Source: Thermodesulfovibrionales bacterium | Lineage (GTDB): Bacteria; Nitrospirota; Thermodesulfovibrionia; Thermodesulfovibrionales; SM23-35 | Assembly (NCBI GenBank): GCA_031082155.1 | Contig: JAVHLL010000010.1 | Span: forward strand, 1-64,000 | DNA length: 64,000 nt | Direction of reading: 5' to 3' | In this document: piece after piece, positions 9,263-16,391 of the stretch | Layout of the letters: every line of letters begins with the position of its first letter | Numbering within the stretch: position 1 is the stretch's first letter | The notes under the pieces: model-generated | What the model saw: the letters and a program-made list of their open reading frames with translations, nothing else | What the model was told of the DNA's origin: nothing | Databases searched by the model: none | Made by a program: the position numbers and the translations under genes

Positions 9263-9679
9263 TTATTTCACTTTCTTCGGAATTCTCTGGTGCAAAAGAA
9301 AAATGAGATCTTCCAGTTTTATATTAAATTCCTGCAGAAGGGCATCCATCGATTCCTCACAGTACTGCACAAACCGCTTCCATATTCGCTGTACCGTGTC
9401 TTTATCGAGATCCGAGGCATCGGCAGCTTCTCTGAAACTCATACCTTCAAGGAGATGCAGAATTACTTCCCTGATTTTCGATTCATTGGTATGGAGCCCG
9501 AAGAAGAATGAGCTCCTTCTCTCTGAAAATTTGAAATTGCATGTTTTGCATCTCAGCAGTTTCCTCTGGTATTTACCGTAGGTATGAGAGAGCGCGATGT
9601 TTCCGAGCCCCTGTTTTCCGTGATCTCCGCAGAATTCATTCGGACAGGCGAAATGATGTAAATTCAGGGAAATCTGCAT
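9263..9679 (-). CDS. IS1-like zinc-ribbon and helix-turn-helix protein, putative regulator
   Basis: A 138-aa protein with an N-terminal zinc ribbon (C12, C17, C44, C47), the IS1-type linker (FFFGLHT at 58-64) and a helix-turn-helix around 79-103 (EGMSFREAADASDLDKDTVQRIW). This is the layout of the DNA-binding half of IS1-family transposases, but no DDE catalytic half follows and no terminal repeats were seen. Instead it is the first gene of the inositol-lipid operon. Its start codon sits inside an 18-bp palindrome downstream of a good promoter. A domesticated transposase-derived autoregulator is the favoured reading; a decayed IS fragment is the alternative. Confidence 0.6.
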   Translation of the reverse strand: MQISLNLHHFACPNEFCGDHGKQGLGNIALSHTYGKYQRKLLRCKTCNFKFSERRSSFFFGLHTNESKIREVILHLLEGMSFREAADASDLDKDTVQRIWKRFVQYCEESMDALLQEFNIKLEDLIFLLHQRIPKKVK

Positions 9680-9714
9680 GCAGATTTATATATCAAAGCA
9701 GTGCAGCTTGTCAA
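9670..9714 (-). promoter_or_regulatory. Promoter and 18-bp palindromic operator candidate of the inositol-lipid operon
   Basis: On the minus strand a perfect -35 TTGACA (9714-9709) is followed after 18 bases by TATAAA (9690-9685). The palindrome AAATCTGCATGCAGATTT (9670-9687) overlaps the -10 box and is centred on the ATG of the zinc-ribbon/HTH gene. Expected transcription would begin at or next to the ATG, so the first message may be leaderless; no ribosome site is visible. Confidence 0.6.
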
Positions 9715-9757
9715 GAAGATTATCAATGAAATGGGGACAGGCCCAAAAGCTCCGCGT

Positions 9758-10837
9758 TTATTTAGGTCTTATCCCGAGTTTTTCGTAAAGCAGCGGGAAG
9801 TTTATATTTTCTGACACGACGGCCATACCACGGTCGACTTTTACCGTATCTCGGAGGCGCAGACGGACAGATAATCTCTCCAGTTTCTTCGCAATACTGT
9901 AGGTGTCTTCACGGACTACCATGAGCGGTATGTTCTTTTCTTCCGCCGTCGAGAGAATCATCTCGCTCGGATAGAGTTCACCGGTGAGTATGAGACATAC
10001 AGAACCGGACTCGATCGCCGAAAGCTGGATATCGGACCTGTCACCTCCTACGATTACCGCATTGTTCCTTGTTTTCTTGAAATATTCCATTGCCTTATCG
10101 ACCTGCATTGCACCGATCAGAAACTGTTCAACAAGATTGCCCATATGATCGTGTGCGCAGAGGACTTTTCCGCCGAGCATCTCGTTTAGTTCTTCAACGG
10201 TTATCGCGCCGATTACGGAATCATGAGGCAGGATACCGAGGATGTCAATTCCTTTTCTCCTGAGAAAGGGAATGACATATTCTTCGACGCTCTGTTTCTG
10301 CTCGTCCGTAACCTTATTGAGTATTATGCCGAGGAACCTGTCTCTGAGGTCTTTTTTTGCCTGCATCGCATAGTCAACGATGTACTCGCCATCGTACTTG
10401 ATCACAACCACTGCATAGGAATCCAGGCGTTTCAGTACCTGAATACCCTGGAGACCGAGATAGCTGCCGGTATATATGCTGCCGTATCCGCCGACAAGCA
10501 TGATGTCCTTGTCCTTTGAAAGGTTCCGAAAGGACCTTGTGATTTTTGTCATAAGGCCTTTCACATCCCTGAGGTAGCTTTTTACCATGAGTTCCTGCGT
10601 CAGGATTACAGGACAGATCTCGGTCAGAGGGTCTTTGAGCTCGAGTGCACGGTAAATACGCCAGGCATCTGTATCTGTAAGGATGTTGTCCACTTTCACC
10701 GGCAGGATTCCCACAGGCTTGAAATATCCCACTTTCAGTCCATCTTTCTTGAATCTCTGTCCCAGCCCCATGGATACGAGGCTTTTTCCGGTATATCCTC
10801 CAGTGGATCCGATATATATTGAGACCATCTCATTCAC
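9758..10837 (-). CDS. BioD-like P-loop protein with DRTGG domain (Pta N-terminal-like)
   Basis: A 359-aa protein with an N-terminal dethiobiotin-synthetase-like P-loop domain (Walker A GSTGGYTGKS at 10-19) and a C-terminal DRTGG-type domain in which the motif reads GGDRSDIQ near residue 265. The same arrangement forms the N-terminal regulatory part of long phosphotransacetylases, but no acetyltransferase domain is present here. Its start overlaps the 3' end of the ADP-forming acyl-CoA synthetase gene by eight bases, so the two are cotranscribed and probably functionally linked. A regulatory or nucleotide-sensing role in acyl-CoA/acetate metabolism is inferred; no catalytic function is proven. 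Confidence 0.7.
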   Translation of the reverse strand: MNEMVSIYIGSTGGYTGKSLVSMGLGQRFKKDGLKVGYFKPVGILPVKVDNILTDTDAWRIYRALELKDPLTEICPVILTQELMVKSYLRDVKGLMTKITRSFRNLSKDKDIMLVGGYGSIYTGSYLGLQGIQVLKRLDSYAVVVIKYDGEYIVDYAMQAKKDLRDRFLGIILNKVTDEQKQSVEEYVIPFLRRKGIDILGILPHDSVIGAITVEELNEMLGGKVLCAHDHMGNLVEQFLIGAMQVDKAMEYFKKTRNNAVIVGGDRSDIQLSAIESGSVCLILTGELYPSEMILSTAEEKNIPLMVVREDTYSIAKKLERLSVRLRLRDTVKVDRGMAVVSENINFPLLYEKLGIRPK

Positions 10838-12926
10838 CTCCTATGGTAAATCGTGCATCAATTACGATAACACCTTTTCCTCTGGTATGTGCCAGAAGCG
10901 GATTGAGATCCGCTTCGATAATCTGAGGGAAATCCATCGCCAGCTGATTGAATGACAACAATGATTGTTCTATCGCTCCGATATCTGTTTCAGGTTCTCC
11001 CCTCACCCCTCTGAGCAGGGGGAACGTTTTTATCTCACGCACCATTTCATGGACATCTTCATTGCTCAACGGCACAATCCTGAAGGAAATATCCCGCAAA
11101 ACTTCCACATAGATTCCACCGAGTCCGAACATAATCATATGTCCAAACTGTGGGTCTTTGGTTATCCCTATGATTACTTCCTTCCCCGGCGAGATCATCT
11201 CCTGTATCAGGACTCCATATATCGTTGCAGCAGGCATGATGTTTCTTACATGGGTAGTGATTTCGAAAAAAGCATTCTCAACGTCATTTTTGTTGTTAAG
11301 GTTTTTCCGGACGCCGCCGATATCGCTTTTATGGACGATCTGTGGAGACATGATTTTCATGACGATAGGATATCCGATTCTTTTTGCTCCCGCAACGGCC
11401 TCTTCAGAGGTCCTTGCGAATAACCCCTTCGGTTGCCTGAATCCGTATGTCTCCAGGACTTCATGCATCTCTTCGTCCGTGAACCTTTCACGGTTCTCCC
11501 GTTTCACCTTTTCGAAAATCGCTGCGACACCGTTTTTGTTCACATTTATATTCGTGAATGTTTTCGGGGGTCTCTTGATCCATGCATGGTAACGGTACAT
11601 TGCATGGTATGCAGCGACCGCTTCTTCAGGGTACTCATAATTGGGGATGTTGTTTTTCATCAGTATTCTGGATGCCGATTCGATGCTCTTTTTGCCCATG
11701 AATGAGGTCATTACAGGTTTCTCGAAAAATTGGGAGACATAGGACACCTTTCTCGCAGTGCTCGCGACATCAACTGTTGCGGTTGGGGTGAGGAGCACAA
11801 GAACCCCCTGAATGCTTGAATCCTGAAGGACAAGCTGCAGGGTTTTTTCGTACCGTTCCGCTCCGGAATCACCCAGGATATCAATAGGGTTGTAAAATGA
11901 TGCTACGGGGGGAAGGAACTCACGGAGTTTGTCGATAGTTTCCTTATGGAGTGTAACAAGCTGGAGGTCTGACTTGTCGCATGCATCGGCGGCAAGGATA
12001 CCTGGTCCACCGGAGTTTGTAATGATGGCGATATGCGGCCCTTTGGGCAGGGGCTGACTTGCGAACGCCAGGGCAAAGTTGAAAAGATCTTTTATCGTAT
12101 ACGCCCTTATCACACCGCTCTGCCTGAATGCTGCGTCAAATGTAGCTTCGCGTCCTGCGAGGGCCCCTGTATGGGAAGAGGCAGCTTTTGCGCCGGCGCT
12201 TGTTGTCCCTGATTTGAGGATGATAAGGGGTTTTTTCTTTGATACCTCGTTCGCGACTTCCATAAACTTTTTCCCGTCGCTCACCCCTTCGATATATCCG
12301 AGGATAACTTTTGTATTCTCGTCTTCAGCAAGAGAACGCATGATGTCGGTATCAGTGATATCCGCCTTGTTCCCCATGCTGATGAACTTGGAAAATCCTA
12401 TACCATCAGGCAGGGCCCGGTCAAGGACCGCAAGACAGAGAGCGCCTGACTGCGAAAAAAAGCCTATTCCACCCTGTGCCGGCATTCCTGCTGCAAAGGA
12501 TGCATTCATCTTCGCATGGGTATCAATTATGCCCAGGCAGTTGGGACCGACAAACCTTACGCCTGCTTCTGCTGCTTTGTATGCCAGTTCGTGCTCGAGC
12601 CTTGCCCCCTCGACACCGCTCTCCTTGAACCCTGCCGTTATAATTATTGCGGATCTTATCTTTTTCTTTCCGCACTGCTCGATCACTTCAAGAACATTTT
12701 TTGCGGGGACTACTACTACCGCAAGGTCTACATTGTCAGGGACATCGGCCAGAGAGGGATATGATTTCTTCCCCAATATTTCATCTGCAGACGGATTGAT
12801 GGGATAAATCCTCCCTTCATAGTCATACTGGATGATATTCTTCAGGATGTCGAAGCCTACTTTACCAGGCGTTCTCGACGCACCGATTACTGCGATTGAT
12901 TTCGGGCTGAAAAAGGAATTAAGCAT
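10830..12926 (-). CDS. Acetate/acyl-CoA ligase (ADP-forming), fused alpha-beta subunits
   Basis: Converts acyl-CoA, ADP and phosphate to acid, CoA and ATP, conserving energy by substrate-level phosphorylation. The 698-aa chain holds a CoA-binding Rossmann domain (IAVIGASRTPGKVG at 11-24), a succinyl-CoA-ligase-like domain with the phospho-histidine candidate His252 in SHTGALAG, and a C-terminal ATP-grasp domain from about 480 (GYPIVMKIMSPQIVHKSDIGG). This is the fused form; many archaea have separate subunits. It fits the ligase/ferredoxin-oxidoreductase metabolism elsewhere in the window: arylacetyl-CoA or acetyl-CoA could be substrates. Substrate range cannot be read from sequence. Confidence 0.9.
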   Translation of the reverse strand: MLNSFFSPKSIAVIGASRTPGKVGFDILKNIIQYDYEGRIYPINPSADEILGKKSYPSLADVPDNVDLAVVVVPAKNVLEVIEQCGKKKIRSAIIITAGFKESGVEGARLEHELAYKAAEAGVRFVGPNCLGIIDTHAKMNASFAAGMPAQGGIGFFSQSGALCLAVLDRALPDGIGFSKFISMGNKADITDTDIMRSLAEDENTKVILGYIEGVSDGKKFMEVANEVSKKKPLIILKSGTTSAGAKAASSHTGALAGREATFDAAFRQSGVIRAYTIKDLFNFALAFASQPLPKGPHIAIITNSGGPGILAADACDKSDLQLVTLHKETIDKLREFLPPVASFYNPIDILGDSGAERYEKTLQLVLQDSSIQGVLVLLTPTATVDVASTARKVSYVSQFFEKPVMTSFMGKKSIESASRILMKNNIPNYEYPEEAVAAYHAMYRYHAWIKRPPKTFTNINVNKNGVAAIFEKVKRENRERFTDEEMHEVLETYGFRQPKGLFARTSEEAVAGAKRIGYPIVMKIMSPQIVHKSDIGGVRKNLNNKNDVENAFFEITTHVRNIMPAATIYGVLIQEMISPGKEVIIGITKDPQFGHMIMFGLGGIYVEVLRDISFRIVPLSNEDVHEMVREIKTFPLLRGVRGEPETDIGAIEQSLLSFNQLAMDFPQIIEADLNPLLAHTRGKGVIVIDARFTIGGE

Positions 12927-13008
12927 ATAAAAATATTATAGGAAGCATGGTTCATTTGCAAGCAGAAAAGGGCCGCTGCAAAGCACAGAATATTCTTTTC
13001 AAGAAAAC

Positions 13009-13761
13009 CTACGATTGTATTTTATGATGGGATTGCTTTAAGGAGAAACTTTCTGTTTTCAGCGGCTTGGAGAGGATATACCGTATATGCATGGTGATGA
13101 GGTTTGAGATTTCCTCAAGAAGCGCTCCGGAGGGTCTAATCCTGTTTACCTTCATTATGTCCCAGGTAAGCAGATCGGAATAGAATTGTACCGCTGCAGG
13201 AGATATTTTCACCGGCGAGTCAATTCTCTGGGCGCATCCTTCGCACATAATCGACCCCTGTGCGAGGTAGAAAGAATATCCGTGTTTTCCACATCTGCCG
13301 CAGGAATCCAATCTTGGCGCGAAGCCAACCAGATGCAGAAATTTAATTTTGAAAGAGGTCATCAAAAGCGTATCGTTCTGTTTCTCTTTAATGGTGTGCA
13401 GCGTATTGAGAAGCAGCGCATACGCCATTTTGTTTGCGTCCCTTTCAGGGAGAAATGAGAGGATGAGTTCAAGTATTTCAGAGAGCTTAAGAAAAGAGGA
13501 GAACTCTTCCCGCAATGGTTGAAACGAATTAAGTATGTCCGACTGTGTCAGCCTTGGCAGAGGAGCGTCCTCCCTGCCCCAGAACGATATTTTAGACTGA
13601 GTAAGAGGTTCGAGGCTGCCTCCGAACCGACTCTTGAATTTCCGGGGACTTTTCGCAAAAACCTTAAGGATTCCAAAATCAGGGGTGAGATAGGTAACGA
13701 TCAGGTCGGCTTCACCATAGGGAACGGTTCTGATGACGATCCCTTCGGTTCTTTTCAGCAT
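13009..13761 (-). CDS. recO: DNA repair protein RecO
   Basis: Recombination mediator that with RecR loads RecA at gaps. The 250-aa protein has an N-terminal OB fold (GIVIRTVPYGEADLIVTYLT), a helical middle and a zinc finger with C154, C157, C173 and C176. It overlaps the stop of the bifunctional-nuclease gene by one base, completing an era-DUF151-recO gene set. Confidence 0.93.
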   Translation of the reverse strand: MLKRTEGIVIRTVPYGEADLIVTYLTPDFGILKVFAKSPRKFKSRFGGSLEPLTQSKISFWGREDAPLPRLTQSDILNSFQPLREEFSSFLKLSEILELILSFLPERDANKMAYALLLNTLHTIKEKQNDTLLMTSFKIKFLHLVGFAPRLDSCGRCGKHGYSFYLAQGSIMCEGCAQRIDSPVKISPAAVQFYSDLLTWDIMKVNRIRPSGALLEEISNLITMHIRYILSKPLKTESFSLKQSHHKIQS

Positions 13762-14213
13762 TACATAATATTCCCGAAATCTTCAGGTTTCAGGTTCTTG
13801 AGCCATTCTTCGAGCTGATCCGTGCTTTTTTGCTCGAGAATAGTGTCTTCGACGAATATTGATGCACTGACCCTCAGTGCAACGGCAACAGCATCGCTGG
13901 GTCTTGAGTCGACAAATATTTCTTTTTTCCCGTCAGAAAGACAGACGAGTGCGTAATAGGTATTCTCAAGTATCTGCGTAACAACAATTTTCGTGATCTT
14001 GACCTTCAGGCTCTCGGCAATATTCTTGATGAGGTCATGGGTCAGCGGTCGCGGAGTTTCTACCTTTCCTAGCGCAAGCGCTATCGAATCAGCTTCGGGC
14101 TTCCCGATCCATATAGGGAGCGTTCCGTTGCCGTCAATTTCCTTGAGAAGAAGGATATACATGTTGCTCCGCGGATCAAACAACATGCCTTCAACTTTCA
14201 TCTGAATCATCAT
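13761..14213 (-). CDS. Bifunctional nuclease family protein (DUF151/BFN)
   Basis: A 150-aa BFN/DUF151 protein. Typical motifs are LPIWIGKPEADSIALAL (about 32-48), RPLTHDLI and the acidic strand IFVDSRPSDAVAVALR (about 99-114). Family members have DNase/RNase activity in some studied cases; the physiological role is poorly defined. The start is at the end of era (stop and start adjacent) and there are alternative ATGs at residues 2 and 5. It is translationally coupled to recO. Confidence 0.85.
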   Translation of the reverse strand: MMIQMKVEGMLFDPRSNMYILLLKEIDGNGTLPIWIGKPEADSIALALGKVETPRPLTHDLIKNIAESLKVKITKIVVTQILENTYYALVCLSDGKKEIFVDSRPSDAVAVALRVSASIFVEDTILEQKSTDQLEEWLKNLKPEDFGNIM

Positions 14214-15119
14214 TTACCGGTATCCCAATTCCTGCAGCAAACGGACGTCATCTCTCCATCCCTTCTTTACTTTTACCCATGTCTCAAGAAATACTTTGGT
14301 ATTCAGGAGTTTCTCGATTTCAATCCGTGCAGAAGTTCCTATTGCTTTCAACATGCTTCCGCCTTTTCCTATTATAATAGCTTTCTGCCCTTCTCTTTCA
14401 ATATAAATGTTGCAACTGATTGCGAGGATACCGTCTGTGCGCTGATTCCATTTCAACACCTCGACGGCAACGGAATGAGGGAGTTCTTCTTTTGTCATCA
14501 TCATGATCTTTTCCCGTATGATCTCGGATGCCATGAACCGTTCAATCTGGTCGGTAATCAGCTCGTCCGGGTAATATTTCGGCCCCGGCGGTAGATACTC
14601 ATAAATCTTTGCGATTAGCAGTGGTAACCCGTTCTGTTTTAAAGCCGAAACTGGGATTATCTCACGGAACGGGTAAAGGCGTTGATATTCTTCGATAACC
14701 GGGAGTATCTCGGGTTTTTTCCTCGTGTCTATTTTGTTCATAATGAGGAAAACAGGCATCCGTACTTTTCTTATCAGATCAAGAACGATCCTTTCAGCCT
14801 CGCGGGGCCTCTGTGCCTCTACCATGAACAGAATGAGATCGACTTCACTAAGCGCTTCTCTTGCAGTTTTTATCATCGCTTCGCCGAGTCTGTGTTTCGG
14901 CTTATGGATACCCGGAGTATCAATGAATATGATCTGTGAATAAGGAAGGTTGTGAATGCCTATGATTTTGTTTCTCGTAGTCTGAGGCTTTGGGGTTACA
15001 ATAGCGATCTTTTCACCGAGAATTGCATTCAGCAACGTTGATTTCCCGACATTCGGCCGCCCGATGATGGAGACATATCCGGAACGGAACTCTTTTTCCT
15101 CTTCAGTTTTTCTCTCCAT
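14214..15119 (-). CDS. era: GTPase Era
   Basis: Essential GTPase for 16S rRNA maturation and 30S assembly. The G1 loop GRPNVGKST is at residues 20-28, G3 is DTPGIH and G4 NKID. The C-terminal KH domain carries the RNA-binding GKGGSMLKAIG motif. The 301-aa length is typical. It starts five bases downstream of the aminotransferase stop. Confidence 0.97.
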   Translation of the reverse strand: MERKTEEEKEFRSGYVSIIGRPNVGKSTLLNAILGEKIAIVTPKPQTTRNKIIGIHNLPYSQIIFIDTPGIHKPKHRLGEAMIKTAREALSEVDLILFMVEAQRPREAERIVLDLIRKVRMPVFLIMNKIDTRKKPEILPVIEEYQRLYPFREIIPVSALKQNGLPLLIAKIYEYLPPGPKYYPDELITDQIERFMASEIIREKIMMMTKEELPHSVAVEVLKWNQRTDGILAISCNIYIEREGQKAIIIGKGGSMLKAIGTSARIEIEKLLNTKVFLETWVKVKKGWRDDVRLLQELGYR

Positions 15120-15124
15120 AGCGA

Positions 15125-16315
15125 TTATGAAAGACTCCTTACCGCTTCACGGATTCGCTCCAATCCCTTGCTGATTTCCTGAAGGGACGTTGCATAGGAA
15201 AGCCTGAGGTAATTATCGTCACCGAATGCTCCGCCGGGAACCAGTGCTACCTGTGCTTTTTCGAGAAGGTATGAGGCAAGATCCGATGAAGAGGATATCG
15301 TCTTTTCTGCTGATGACTTGCCGTAAATTCCTGAAGTATTCGGAAATGCGTAGAAGGCACCTGTAGGGACCGGACAGTGCATCCCCGGTGTCGCATTGAG
15401 TTCGCTCACGAGATATTTTCTTCTCTTATCGAATTCCTGAATCATCCCCTGTATAAAATCCTGCGGCCCGGTAAGGGCTTCGACCGCTGCTTTTTGTGCG
15501 ATCGAGTTAGGATTCGAGGTTGACTGGCTCTGTATGGTTGTCATTGCCTGAATAATATCTTTCGGCCCTGCAGCAAAACCGATCCTCCACCCTGTCATGG
15601 CGTATGATTTCGAGAGACCGTTTACCACAATTGTTTTCTCCCTCATATTTTTATCGAGCGAAGCGATGCTGATATGTTCAACTCCCTCATAGGTGAGTTT
15701 TTCATAAATTTCATCGGATATTACATAAATCCCGTGTTTCAGGGCAACCTCTGCGATCTTTTCAAGGGTCTTCCTGTCATAAGCAAGTCCTGTAGGATTC
15801 GAGGGTGAGTTCAGGACAAGCGCCTTTGTCTTCTGAGTGACATGAGCATCGATTGCTTCCGGTTTTGCCATAAAAGATTCATTTTCATATGTTTTAAAAA
15901 AAACAGGTATCCCTTCATTCAGCAAAACCTGGTCAGGATATGAAACCCAGTATGGGGAAGGAATTAAGACCTCGTCTCCCGGACTGAGTAAGGCCTGTGC
16001 AATATTGTACAAGCTGTGCTTCGCGCCACAGGATACCACTATTTCCTCTCTTGTATAGTTCAGGCTGTTGTCTTTCCTGAATTTATCAATAATCGCATCC
16101 TTTAACTGGTCAATACCACCAACCGGCGTATATTTTGTGAACCCGTCCCTGATAGCCTTTATTGCGGCTTCTTTAATATTCTCCGGTGTATCGAAGTCAG
16201 GTTCACCAACACCGAAATTGACAACATCAATCCCCTGGGCCTTCATCGCCTTTGCTCTGGCGTCCATGGCAAGCGTTGGAGATGGCTTTATTTTGCGTGA
16301 TCTTTCTGAAAGCAT
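15125..16315 (-). CDS. aspC: Pyridoxal-phosphate class I aminotransferase, aspartate type
   Basis: A 396-aa fold-type I aminotransferase with the PLP lysine in NGLSKSYAMTGWR (around residue 237), NSPSNPTG, and the terminal RLSYATS arginine that holds the substrate carboxylate. It resembles the Thermus/Bacillus (I-beta) aspartate aminotransferases, some of which also transaminate prephenate or aromatic keto acids. That side activity would be relevant to the aromatic amino acid genes a few kb away. It heads the era/recO operon. The gene symbol is family-level. Confidence 0.85.
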   Translation of the reverse strand: MLSERSRKIKPSPTLAMDARAKAMKAQGIDVVNFGVGEPDFDTPENIKEAAIKAIRDGFTKYTPVGGIDQLKDAIIDKFRKDNSLNYTREEIVVSCGAKHSLYNIAQALLSPGDEVLIPSPYWVSYPDQVLLNEGIPVFFKTYENESFMAKPEAIDAHVTQKTKALVLNSPSNPTGLAYDRKTLEKIAEVALKHGIYVISDEIYEKLTYEGVEHISIASLDKNMREKTIVVNGLSKSYAMTGWRIGFAAGPKDIIQAMTTIQSQSTSNPNSIAQKAAVEALTGPQDFIQGMIQEFDKRRKYLVSELNATPGMHCPVPTGAFYAFPNTSGIYGKSSAEKTISSSSDLASYLLEKAQVALVPGGAFGDDNYLRLSYATSLQEISKGLERIREAVRSLS

Positions 16316-16391
16316 GAGATTGTTCCTCCTCTGAAATATTCGTCAATACTCTTGACTTGAAGGCTTCCCTGTTGTTATATTTTGACGCATA

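Noticed and set aside
9263-9679. Active IS1-family insertion sequence
   Set aside because: No DDE catalytic half, no second frame with a frameshift signal and no terminal repeats.
12079-12807. Long antisense frame (242 codons) opposite the acyl-CoA synthetase
   Set aside because: Low-complexity Ser/Pro/Ala-rich shadow; the sense frame is clearly genuine.
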